A DNA stretch of 64,000 nucleotides, from NCBI RefSeq assembly GCF_000058485.1, contig NC_008278.1, positions 6,132,962-6,196,961 on the forward strand, read 5' to 3'. Source of the stretch: Frankia alni ACN14a (GTDB taxonomy: Bacteria; Actinomycetota; Actinomycetes; Frankiales; Frankiaceae). Positions within the stretch are counted from its first letter, which is position 1. Each line of letters opens with the position of its first letter. The position numbers were made by a program, and so were the translations under genes. The notes below the pieces were generated by a model that saw nothing but the letters and a program-made list of their open reading frames with translations, was not told the DNA's origin and did no database searches. Below, one piece after another: positions 26,942 through 36,809 of this stretch.

Positions 26942-29583
26942 GGGAGACGATTGTGGACGGTGTGACCATGTTGTGCCGAACCGCCCCGGACGGGGGATCG
27001 GTCGACTACAGGCAGCGCCGGGGTCCAGAAACGCCGCGGTCCGGCGTCCGCCCGGGGGACGGACGGGCCGGCCACGACCTCCGCCGACAGCACGGTGACC
27101 CGCCCGGTCGACACGATGACCGGGTCAAGAGTGAGATGAACCACCTCGGGGACGTCGTCGGCGAGCCGGCCGACGCGCAGCACGAGATCCTCCAGCGCCG
27201 CGATGTCGACGGGAGTCGAACCGAGGTAGCCCAGCAGCAGCGGCGCCGCCCGCACCGAACGGACCAGCCGGGCGGCGTCGACGTCGGTCAGCGGCAGGAT
27301 GTGGTGGGCCCGGTCGCCGAGCAGCTCCGTCGCCGGGCCCGACAGGCCGAAGGAGACCAGCGGGCCGTACTGCGGATGCTCCTCGGACCCGACGACCACC
27401 GACACCCCGACCGGCGCCATCCGCTGCACGACGATCGGCACCTCCGGCCCGAGCTGGGAGCGCAGCGACGTCCAGGCCGCGCTCACCGCCGCCGCGTCGG
27501 GCAGGTCGAGGCGCTGCCCGCGCAGGTCCGGCCGGTGCCGGTACGGGCGTGAACGGGCCTTGACGGCCACCGGGTACCCGAGCCGCTGCGCCGCCTCGAC
27601 GGCGCGCCGCGGCGAGGTCACGAGCTCCGCCGGCTCCACCGTGATGCCGTAGCAGTCCAGCAGCGCGGCGGAGCGTTCCTCGGGCAGCCGACCGGTCAGG
27701 CCGGCGATGAGCGCGCGGGCCTCGTCGGTCCGCACGGCCGTCGCCGGCTCGGTGCCGGTCGGGCGGGACCGCCACTGCGCGTAGCCGACGACGCGACGCA
27801 GTGCCGTCACCGCGGCCTCCGGGGACGCGTAGGCCGGGATGCCGGCGAGCTCGCTCGGCATGTCGACGCCCTGCACGGAGGCCAGGATCGGCACGGTGAT
27901 GCGCTCGGCCGCCTCGACGGCGCCGGCGGCGACCGGGCCCGACGACGAGGGCGGCAGCCGGGCCAGCGTCACGACGAGTGCGTCGGCCCGGTGCGCCGCG
28001 GCGAGCAGCGCGGCCGTGATCGCCGCCGAACCGCTGCCCGCGGGCAGCAGGACCTCCTCGGCGATCAGGCCGGCGGCGTCGGCGGCGTGCGCGGTGAGCC
28101 GGACCAGTGCCCGGGAGTCACCGATCACCGCGACCCGGTTTCCCGCGGGCAGCGGCTGCGAGGTGAGCAGCAGCGCGACGTCGAACGCCTGCGAGATGCG
28201 GTCCACGCCGATCACGCCGGCCTGCCGCAGCAGGGCGTCGTCGAGCGCGGAGCGGCCGGAGTAGACGGTCACGATCGGCTTGCGCCGGCCGAGACGGCGC
28301 GCCAGCCGGGCGAACTTGCGCGGGTTGCCGAACGTCTCCAGGTGCATGATCACCGCGTCGGTCTCCGGGTCCTCCTCCCAGTACTGGAGCAGGTCGTTGC
28401 CGCTGACGTCGGCCCGGTCCCCCGCCGAGACGAACACGGACAGCCCGACCCCCCGCGCGGCGGCCGCCGCCAGGATCGCCCCGCCGAACGGGCCGGACTG
28501 CGAGTAGCAGCCGACCCGCCCGGCCGGCGGCATCTTCGGCACCATCGACGCGTTCAGGCCGCCCGCCGGGTTCTGGATGCCCATGCTGGCCGGGCCCACG
28601 ACGCGCATGCCGTCGGCTCGCGCCTCGGCGGCCAGGGCGGCGTCGGCGGCGTCGTCGCGCTGGTCGGTGAGCACGACCAGGCCCCACACGCCGGCCCGCC
28701 CGCAGGCGGCCACGACCCCGGGCACCTCGGCCGGCGGCACGCACACGACGGCCAGGTCGATCGGGCGGGGCACCTGTTCGATGCCGCTGTAGGCGCGGAT
28801 CGAGGCGACCGCGGTGCCGGCCGCCGCGGCGGCCGGGTTCACCGGGTAGACCGGCCCGTCGAAGCCGCCGGTGAGCAGGTGGCGCAGCACCGAGTTGCCC
28901 ACCGAGCCCGCGGCCCGCCCGGCGCCGATGACGGCGATCGACCGGGGATGCAGCAGCCGGCCGATGGAGGCCGCCTCCGCGCGGTGCTCGCGGGCGCGCA
29001 TCACCGTCACCGACTTCTCGGTGGGGGTGATCTCGAACGACAGCCGGACGGCGCCGGAGTCCCAGGCCCGGGCGACGGTGTAACCGGCGTCGAGGAAGAC
29101 ACGGATCATCTGGCGGTTCTCGCCGAGCACGTCGGCGTCGAAGCGGCGGATCCCGCGGTCCCAGGCCGCGGCGGCGAGGTGCTCCAGCAGCACCGAGCCG
29201 AGACCCCGACCCTGCTGGGCGTCCTCCACGAGGAAGGCCACCTCCGCCTCGGTCGGCCGGGCCGCGGCCCCCTCCCAGTGCGCCACCGCGACGAGATCGT
29301 CCCCGATCATCGCGACGATGGCGCCGCGCAGCCGCTGGTCCACCACGGTCATCCGGTGGATGTCGGCGTCGCTCAGCGCCCGGCGGGCGGTGAAGAAGCG
29401 GAAGTAGATCGACTGGGGGGACAGCCGGGTCCAGAACGCCCGCAGCAACGGACCGTCGGTCGGCAGGATCGGCCGGATGTGGGCCGTGCCGCCGTCGGTG
29501 AGGATGACGTCGGCCTCCCACTCCGCCGGGTACGCCAGGGGCGTCCCGTCCCCGGCCGGGGAGGGCAGCGGCGCGGCGCTCAC
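26938..29583 (-). CDS. pat: Protein lysine acetyltransferase Pat (GNAT + NDP-forming acyl-CoA synthetase domains)
   Basis: 881 aa. The N-terminal GNAT domain (about 20-190) has the acetyl-CoA motif QGRGLGSVLL. It is followed by an NDP-forming acyl-CoA synthetase region: CoA-binding SIAVIGAGRAAGSVGNSVLR, succinyl-CoA synthetase-like domains (VGCYSQSGPFGGAI) and a C-terminal ATP-grasp part (GYPVAVKARS). Pat enzymes acetylate the catalytic lysine of AMP-forming acyl-CoA synthetases. GNAT-first order matches Streptomyces lividans PatA rather than Salmonella Pat. GTG 29583 overlaps the acuC stop as GTGA, and its own stop overlaps the next ATG. The GNAT domain could also act on other proteins. Confidence 0.9.
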   Translation of the reverse strand: MSAAPLPSPAGDGTPLAYPAEWEADVILTDGGTAHIRPILPTDGPLLRAFWTRLSPQSIYFRFFTARRALSDADIHRMTVVDQRLRGAIVAMIGDDLVAVAHWEGAAARPTEAEVAFLVEDAQQGRGLGSVLLEHLAAAAWDRGIRRFDADVLGENRQMIRVFLDAGYTVARAWDSGAVRLSFEITPTEKSVTVMRAREHRAEAASIGRLLHPRSIAVIGAGRAAGSVGNSVLRHLLTGGFDGPVYPVNPAAAAAGTAVASIRAYSGIEQVPRPIDLAVVCVPPAEVPGVVAACGRAGVWGLVVLTDQRDDAADAALAAEARADGMRVVGPASMGIQNPAGGLNASMVPKMPPAGRVGCYSQSGPFGGAILAAAAARGVGLSVFVSAGDRADVSGNDLLQYWEEDPETDAVIMHLETFGNPRKFARLARRLGRRKPIVTVYSGRSALDDALLRQAGVIGVDRISQAFDVALLLTSQPLPAGNRVAVIGDSRALVRLTAHAADAAGLIAEEVLLPAGSGSAAITAALLAAAHRADALVVTLARLPPSSSGPVAAGAVEAAERITVPILASVQGVDMPSELAGIPAYASPEAAVTALRRVVGYAQWRSRPTGTEPATAVRTDEARALIAGLTGRLPEERSAALLDCYGITVEPAELVTSPRRAVEAAQRLGYPVAVKARSRPYRHRPDLRGQRLDLPDAAAVSAAWTSLRSQLGPEVPIVVQRMAPVGVSVVVGSEEHPQYGPLVSFGLSGPATELLGDRAHHILPLTDVDAARLVRSVRAAPLLLGYLGSTPVDIAALEDLVLRVGRLADDVPEVVHLTLDPVIVSTGRVTVLSAEVVAGPSVPRADAGPRRFWTPALPVVDRSPVRGGSAQHGHTVHNRLP

Positions 29584-30848
29584 CGGTCCACGGTCGGGTC
29601 GAGACCGTGCAGGGGCAGCACCTCGCGCCGGGTGGCGGCGACCGCACGGTCCAGCGGGTCGTCGGGGTCGCCCTCGCCGGCGTCCCAGGGCCGGTACCGC
29701 ACGCTCACCCCGTCGCCGAGGGTCCGGGGCATCCCCGCGGTGGCCCCGACGGAGTCGTGGCCGGTGGCGGCCCGCACCCGCTGCGGGGCCTCGACGCGCC
29801 ACTGCGCCGGCAGCGCGGTACCCGGTTCGAGGGAGTGGTGGGCGGCGACGGCCAGCAACTGCGTCCACGCCCGCGGCACCACCGCGTCCAGCGCGTACCC
29901 GCCGCCGCCGCAGGCCAGCCAGCGGCCGTCGCACAGCTCGTGGGACAGCGCGTGCAACGCCTCGTAGGAGGCCCGCTGCCCGTCGACCGACAGCTCCAGA
30001 TCGGCCAGCGGATCGAGGGTGTGGGTGTCGCAGCCGTGCTGGGTCACCAGCACCTGCGGCCGGAACGACCGCAGCAGCACCGGCACGACGCCGGAGAAGG
30101 CCCGCAGCCAGCCGGCGTCGCCGGTGAACGCGGGCAGCGCGACGTTCACGGCGCTGCCCGCGGCGCCGGGCGCGCCGACCTCGTCGGGGAAGCCGGTGCC
30201 GGGGAACAGCGTCCGCCCGGTCTGGTGCAGCGAGATCGTGAGCACCCGCGGGTCGTCGTAGAACGCCGTCTGCACCCCGTCGCCGTGGTGCACGTCCACG
30301 TCGACATAGGCGATCCGGCTCACCCCGGCGGCGAGCAGCCAGGCGATCGCGATCGCGGGATCGTTGTAGATGCAGAAGCCGCTGGCCATCCCCGGCATCG
30401 CGTGGTGCAGACCGCCGGCGATCGACACGGCGTGGCGCGCCGGTCCTCCCCACACCGCCCGGGCGGCCTCGAGCGTCCCGCCGGTGATCAGGGCGGCGGC
30501 CTCGTGCATCCGCTGGAAGACGGGATTGTCGGCGGTGCCGAGGCCGAACAGGGCCGCCATCCGGGCCCGGGTGGGGTCGGGCGCGGCGCGGACCGCGTTG
30601 AGGTACAGCGGATCGTGGACGAGTTCGATCAGCTCGTCGGGGGCCAGGGTCGGGGTGGCGATCCGCAGCCCCGGGGCGTCGAGCACGCCCAGACTCTCGG
30701 CGAGGTCCATCGTCAGGCCCAGCCGGACGGGGTGCAGCGGATGCTGCGGCCCGAAGTCGTAGCCGGCCATGGCCGGATCCCACGCCAGGATGGTGGGTTC
30801 GACCGCCGACGGCAGGGTGCCGCCGGACCGCTGTGTTCCGCCCGGCAC
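29580..30848 (-). CDS. acuC: AcuC-like lysine deacetylase (histone deacetylase fold)
   Basis: 422 aa zinc-dependent deacylase. Catalytic features: GGLHHAMPGMASGFCIYND (His pair), YVDVDVHHGDGVQ (metal ligands), VTQHGCDTHTLDPL (metal Asp) and GGGGYAL. AcuC removes acetyl groups from acyl-CoA synthetases, reversing Pat. I chose GTG 30848 since GAGGGG precedes it by 5 bases; GTG 30854 lies too close to that site. First gene of the coupled acuC-pat-SpoIIE operon, divergent from acetoacetyl-CoA synthetase by 123 bases, which suggests shared control of acetyl-CoA/acetoacetate use. Confidence 0.92.
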   Translation of the reverse strand: MPGGTQRSGGTLPSAVEPTILAWDPAMAGYDFGPQHPLHPVRLGLTMDLAESLGVLDAPGLRIATPTLAPDELIELVHDPLYLNAVRAAPDPTRARMAALFGLGTADNPVFQRMHEAAALITGGTLEAARAVWGGPARHAVSIAGGLHHAMPGMASGFCIYNDPAIAIAWLLAAGVSRIAYVDVDVHHGDGVQTAFYDDPRVLTISLHQTGRTLFPGTGFPDEVGAPGAAGSAVNVALPAFTGDAGWLRAFSGVVPVLLRSFRPQVLVTQHGCDTHTLDPLADLELSVDGQRASYEALHALSHELCDGRWLACGGGGYALDAVVPRAWTQLLAVAAHHSLEPGTALPAQWRVEAPQRVRAATGHDSVGATAGMPRTLGDGVSVRYRPWDAGEGDPDDPLDRAVAATRREVLPLHGLDPTVDR

Positions 30849-30971
30849 CGTCACCCCTCGACGGTAGCCCGAACGGGTCCTGTGCCGGTAGCGGTGGTGA
30901 CGGTCCCGACCGGCCACCGGCGGATCGAGGTTCGCCGTAGATCCGCGCGAAATGCCCTAGGGTCAGTGCCC

Positions 30972-33077
30972 GTGGCAGCAGACGGACCCGTGGCAGCAGA
31001 CGGAACGGCACCGCAGCGTCCGGTGCCGGCGGGCGCGGAGCACTCCGCGGCCGCCTCCTCGACCGGGGTGCGTCCCGGCACGCCGCTGTGGGAACCCTCC
31101 GCGCGGCGGGTCGAGCAGGCGGCGGTGACGAACTACCGCGGCTGGCTCGCCGCCGAGCGCGGCATTACCCTCGGCGACGAGGCGGCCCTGTGGGAATGGT
31201 CGGTCACCGAGCTCGGCCCCTTCTGGGAGTCGATCTGGGACTTCTGCGCGGTCGAGGGCGAGCGCGGCGACGGCCCGGCCCTCACCGGGACCGGGATGCC
31301 GGGCGCCGTCTGGTTCCTCGGCGCCCGGGTCAACTACGCCGAGAACGCGCTCACCCGGCGGGGTGGCGCGCCGGCGGTGATCGCCGTGCGGGAGGACGGC
31401 GCGACCGCGGTGGTCTCCTGGGATGAGCTGCGTCGCCAGGTCGCCCGCGCCGCGGCCGGCCTGCGCGCCCTGGGCGTCACCGAGGGCGACCGGGTCTGCG
31501 GGGTGCTGCCGAACACCGTCTACGCGACGGTGGCGATGCTCGCGGCCGCCAGCATCGGCGCGGTGTGGTCGTCCTGCTCGCCCGAGCTCGGCGCCACCGC
31601 CCTCACCGCCCGCTTCGCCCAGATCGCCCCGAAGGTACTCGTCGGCGTCGACGGCTACACCTACCGCGGCCAGAGTCACGACACCGTCGCCGCACTCGCC
31701 GCGCTCGCCGCCGACCTGCCCGGACTCGCCGCGACGGTCATCGTGCCCTACCTGGCGCCGGACGCGTTCGCCCGGGCCCGCGACGCGGGGCTGCCGGGCC
31801 TGCTCACCTGGGACGAGCTGATGGCGGCGGAGAACGCCGAGCTGGAGTTCACCCGGGTCGCCTTCGACGCGCCGCTGTGGATCCTCTACTCCTCCGGCAC
31901 GACGGGACCGCCCAAGGCGATCGTGCACGGGCACGGCGGCATCCTGCTGGAGCACCTCAAGGCGCTGGCGCTGCACCTCGACCTCGGCCCCGACGACCGG
32001 TACTGCTGGTTCACCACGACCGGCTGGATGATGTGGAACTACCTCGTCTCCGGCCTGCTGGTCGGCGCGACGGTCGTGCTCTACGACGGCGCCGCCGGCC
32101 ACCCGGCGCTCGGCACCCTGTTCGGCCTGGCCGAGGCGCTCGAGGTGACCTGCCTCGGCACGTCCGCGGCCTACCTGCAGTCCTGCCGCGACGCGGGCCT
32201 CGTGCCCCGCGACCATGCCGATCTGTCCCTGTTGCGCACCATCGGGTCCACCGGGTCGCCGCTGTCCGCCGCCGCCTACGCCTGGGTGTACGAGGCGGTC
32301 AGCCCGCAGGTGATGCTGACGTCGGTCAGCGGCGGCACCGACGTCTGCACCGCGCTGGCGGCCGGCCTGCCGACCATGCCGGTGCGCGCCGGGGAGATCG
32401 GCTCGCGGGCGTTGGGCTGCGCCGTGGCGGCCTTCGACGCCGACGGCAAGGAGGTCGTCGACGAGGTCGGCGAGCTCGTCGTGACCGCGCCGATGCCCTC
32501 GATGCCGCTGTTCCTGTGGGGTGATCCGGACGGCAGCCGGCTGCATGACAGCTACTACGCGACCTACCCCGGGGTCTGGCGGCACGGCGATCGGGTGCGG
32601 ATCACGCCCGACGGCGCGGTCGTCGTCGAGGGACGGTCGGACGCCACCCTCAACCGCGGCGGGATCAGGATCGGCACCGGGGAGCTCTACAGCGTCGTCG
32701 AGGAGCTCGCCGAGGTCACCGACAGCCTCGCCGTGGACACCTCGGACGCCCCCGGCGGCGGGTTGCTGCTGTTCGTCGCCCTCGCCGAGCCGGGCCTCAC
32801 CGCGGAGCTCGCGCAGCGGATCCGGCAGACGCTGCGCACCGAGCTCAGCCCGCGGCACGTGCCGGACCGGATCCTCGAGATCGCCGCGGTGCCGCGGACG
32901 CACACCGGCAAGAAGCTGGAAGTCCCGGTCAAACGGCTGCTCACCGGCGCGGCGCTGGCGGACGTGGTGAGCCTCGACGCGGTCGCCAACCCGCAGGCCC
33001 TGCTGGCCATCGCGGCCGCCGCCGAACAGGCCCGAGCTGCCACCGGCGAACGGGCCCGAGCGGCCGCCGGCGACTAG
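30972..33077 (+). CDS. Acetoacetyl-CoA synthetase (AMP-forming)
   Basis: 701 aa ANL-superfamily ligase making acetoacetyl-CoA from acetoacetate, ATP and CoA. Visible features: RVNYAENAL, the P-loop LYSSGTTGPPKAIVHGH (about residues 304-320), GWMMWNYLVSGLLVGAT, SVSGGTDVCTA and the C-terminal PRTHTGKKLEVPVKR. The latter contains PX4GK around the catalytic lysine, the motif Pat enzymes acetylate. GTG 30972 sits 9 bases after AGGG; GTG 30966 is possible. The first residues VAADGPVAADG come from an 18-base direct repeat. A strong hairpin follows the gene. Confidence 0.92.
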   Translation: MAADGPVAADGTAPQRPVPAGAEHSAAASSTGVRPGTPLWEPSARRVEQAAVTNYRGWLAAERGITLGDEAALWEWSVTELGPFWESIWDFCAVEGERGDGPALTGTGMPGAVWFLGARVNYAENALTRRGGAPAVIAVREDGATAVVSWDELRRQVARAAAGLRALGVTEGDRVCGVLPNTVYATVAMLAAASIGAVWSSCSPELGATALTARFAQIAPKVLVGVDGYTYRGQSHDTVAALAALAADLPGLAATVIVPYLAPDAFARARDAGLPGLLTWDELMAAENAELEFTRVAFDAPLWILYSSGTTGPPKAIVHGHGGILLEHLKALALHLDLGPDDRYCWFTTTGWMMWNYLVSGLLVGATVVLYDGAAGHPALGTLFGLAEALEVTCLGTSAAYLQSCRDAGLVPRDHADLSLLRTIGSTGSPLSAAAYAWVYEAVSPQVMLTSVSGGTDVCTALAAGLPTMPVRAGEIGSRALGCAVAAFDADGKEVVDEVGELVVTAPMPSMPLFLWGDPDGSRLHDSYYATYPGVWRHGDRVRITPDGAVVVEGRSDATLNRGGIRIGTGELYSVVEELAEVTDSLAVDTSDAPGGGLLLFVALAEPGLTAELAQRIRQTLRTELSPRHVPDRILEIAAVPRTHTGKKLEVPVKRLLTGAALADVVSLDAVANPQALLAIAAAAEQARAATGERARAAAGD

Positions 33078-33122
33078 GCCTCGACCAGGCCTCGACCAGG
33101 CACGCGGCCACCACCGACAGCA

Positions 33123-33160
33123 AAGCCGGATCTTCGCTGGTCCCAGCGAAGATCCGGCTT
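33123..33160. terminator. Bidirectional terminator, 18-bp perfect stem
   Basis: Arms 33123-33140 and 33143-33160 are perfect complements around two central bases. The left arm begins AAGCCGG and the right ends CCGGCTT. It separates the convergent acetoacetyl-CoA synthetase and sigma-factor genes. Confidence 0.88.
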
Positions 33161-33269
33161 CCATGGAACACCCGGCCACGCCGTCACCGGCGTGCCGTGC
33201 CCCCCGCGGGGGCTGCCACCCGTGGCCCTGTGCGCGCCCGCCGTGCCGGCGGTCTTCGGCCGCGAGCGG

Positions 33270-34535
<1,266 letters not shown>

Positions 34536-35345
34536 CAGTGGCAAATCCGATGGTCGGTGCGGGTGGGACGTCTGTTTCCGTGCACGTGGGAGGTAACGAA
34601 CGAAGTCGCGGAACCATTCCCCGTGCAGGCGCACCCGGACATCAGCGATCGCCGGGCCTACCGGCAGTGTAGACCCATGCCCTCGAGACGCTGAACTCGC
34701 TGTCGCGAAGACTACCTGGCAGATCCCGTGGTGTGGCGCGTTCCGCGAACTATCTTGACCTTCTCGCGTGGCCAGACCCCCGTCGAGAGCCCAGATCCTG
34801 AACGTTGAGTACTCGACCACTCACCAGGTGTGAGGATTTTCGAGGGGCTGCCGTCCGCACCACATTTTCCGTCCAGTACCGCCATCGGGCGGCGTCGGTC
34901 ATCCGACAATCCCGACAGTGCCGCCGCGTCTCCCCGATGCCCCCCCGATGCCTCCCGAGACCCCCTCGAGAACCGGCTCGGCAGCGTGGCCCGGACTCGG
35001 ATCCGGCCGGATCGGCATATCCGTACCACCCACTCGGGCGGCACCCGGCGCCCGGCCTGTCTCACCCCGAGACCGCCACAGCGCCAGGAACCCCACAGCC
35101 CCGAGGCACCACAGCCCCGAGAGCACCACAGCCCCGAGAGCACCATGCCGGTGAGACCGGGACGCCCAGTGAGACCGCGACACCCGGTGAGACCGCGACG
35201 CCGCGACCGCCCGCGGTCCTGTCCTCGACCGCCGGTCGCCCGACGCATCCGGTCGGCCGCGGGGTGCCAACGAGGTTTTCGTTAGGCAGACCACACCAGG
35301 GGCACCCTCCCCTTGTGCACAGCGTGTGACGGCTACTCTCACACG
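34536..35345. other. Divergent sigA/glycosidase intergenic region
   Basis: 810 bases with no supported gene. It holds the sigA leader at the left and two tandem repeat arrays (35091-35203). Near 35250-35340 the sequence is less repetitive and should contain the glycosidase promoter, but no clear hexamers stand out. Confidence 0.5.
35091..35203. repeat. Two adjacent intergenic tandem repeat arrays
   Basis: About 35091-35146 holds three copies of a ~17-base unit containing accacagccccgagag. It is followed at 35150-35203 by three copies of an 18-base unit (ggtgagaccgcgacgccc type, starting 35150, 35168 and 35186). Confidence 0.8.
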
Positions 35346-36683
35346 ATGTCCGTCCCCAGCCTCCCGGCAGAGCTGGCGGAGTTGCGCGAGACCGCGGTCT
35401 CCGTGCTGCGCGGCAACGACCTCGGCGACATCACGCGGCCGTCGCCGACGCTGTACCCACACCAGTGGCTGTGGGACTCCTGCTTCATCGCGATCGGGCT
35501 GCGCCATCTCGACCCGCAGCGCGCCGCCGCCGAGATCCTCTCCCTGCTGCGCGGGCAGTGGCCGAACGGCATGATCCCGCACGTGATCTTCGCGGAGACC
35601 ACCGACTTCTACCATGCGGGTCCGCAGCGCTGGCGCTGCGATCGGGTGACGACCACCGCCGGCGGCGCGCAGAGCACCGGCGTCACGCAACCACCGATGA
35701 TCGCCGAGGCCGCGGTCCGGGTCGGTGCCCTGATGTCCGACTCCGAACGCGGGGAGTTCTACCGCCGGCTGTTCCCCGGGCTGCTGCGCTTTCACCAGTG
35801 GCTCTACGACGAGCGCGACCCGGACGACGACGGTCTGGTGTCACTCGTTCACTCCTGGGAGTCCGGGATGGACAACACCCCGACCTGGATGGAGATCACC
35901 AGGCCGGTGGCGCCGCTGGGCGTGCGGGCGCTGCGGCGCATCAACGGCGACGATGCCCTGGACGCACTGCGCCGCGATTCCAAGGAGGTCCCCTCGGACG
36001 AGCGGCTCACCTCGGGCGACCTGTTCACGCTGTACCGGATCGTGCGCGAGCTGCGCCGGGCGCACTACAACTTCCGCGAGATTCGGCGGACCATCGTGCC
36101 GCTCGTGCAGGACGTGGCGTTCAACGCGATCCTGGTCCGCGCCAACGAGCACCTGAGCACCATCGCCGCCGAGATCGGCGAGGTCATCCCTGCCAGGTTG
36201 CGCCGGTCGGCGCGGCGCACCCGGGAGGCGATGGGGGAACTCGTCGTCGACGGCGTCTACTACAGCCGCGACTTTCGGACCCGGACCCTGCTACGCCACG
36301 AGACGATCGCCGGCCTGCTGCCGCTCTACGCCGGCGTCGTGCCCGAGGACCGCGTCGACGAGATGGTCAAGACACTCACCTCGCCGCGCTACTGGTCGCG
36401 CTTCGGCGTCGCGAGCGTCCCTCTGGACGACCCGAACGTCCTGCCCCGCTGCTACTGGCAGGGCCCCCTCTGGGTCAACATGAACTGGCTGATCGCCGAC
36501 GGGCTGGAGCGCTACGGTCGGCTCGACGCCGCCGAGAACCTGCGCCGCAACACGGTCGACGTGATCGCCTCCTCCGGGGCGATGTTCGAGTACTACTCGC
36601 CACTCGACGGTTCGGGCGCCGGCAGCAACCGGTTCTCCTGGACCGCCGCGCTGCTCATCGACCTGCTCGCCGCCGAACGCTGA
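35346..36683 (+). CDS. MGH1-like (GH63-type) glycoside hydrolase
   Basis: 445 aa. PHQWLWDSCFIAIGLRHLDP and LLRGQWPNGMIPHVIF near the N-terminus, HSWESGMDNTPTW and the C-terminal CYWQGPLWVNMNWLI followed by FEYYSPLDGSGAGSNRFSWT are the (alpha/alpha)6-barrel features of mannosyl/glucosylglycerate hydrolase-type enzymes. The likely role is hydrolysis of a compatible solute such as glucosylglycerate, but trehalase-like or debranching activity is not excluded. ATG 35346 has no ribosome site; the transcript may be leaderless. No signal peptide, so cytoplasmic. No neighbouring sugar genes. Confidence 0.82.
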   Translation: MSVPSLPAELAELRETAVSVLRGNDLGDITRPSPTLYPHQWLWDSCFIAIGLRHLDPQRAAAEILSLLRGQWPNGMIPHVIFAETTDFYHAGPQRWRCDRVTTTAGGAQSTGVTQPPMIAEAAVRVGALMSDSERGEFYRRLFPGLLRFHQWLYDERDPDDDGLVSLVHSWESGMDNTPTWMEITRPVAPLGVRALRRINGDDALDALRRDSKEVPSDERLTSGDLFTLYRIVRELRRAHYNFREIRRTIVPLVQDVAFNAILVRANEHLSTIAAEIGEVIPARLRRSARRTREAMGELVVDGVYYSRDFRTRTLLRHETIAGLLPLYAGVVPEDRVDEMVKTLTSPRYWSRFGVASVPLDDPNVLPRCYWQGPLWVNMNWLIADGLERYGRLDAAENLRRNTVDVIASSGAMFEYYSPLDGSGAGSNRFSWTAALLIDLLAAER

Positions 36684-36809
36684 TCTCCTGCGAGACGACA
36701 GCCCTGGTCGATGCCACCGCTGGTGGCAACGCGGCGGACCGTCATCGCCGGCTGGCCGGCCCGGCCGGCGGAACCCCTCCCGGCCGGGCCGCGGACCCCA
36801 CCGGACCGC

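Noticed and set aside
24248-26965. 905-codon open frame on the plus strand opposite the SpoIIE-type gene
   Set aside because: It is Arg/Gly/Pro-rich with no recognisable domain and mirrors the minus-strand gene, which has PAS, GAF and HATPase motifs; a GC-rich shadow.
29607-30970. Long N-terminal extension of the acetoacetyl-CoA synthetase frame
   Set aside because: The extension overlaps acuC on the other strand and is Gly/Arg-rich; the real gene starts near 30972 with a ribosome site.
34536-34820. Longer N-terminus for the sigma factor
   Set aside because: The frame stays open, but composition and homology begin at [11 protein letters not shown]; kept only as an alternative start.
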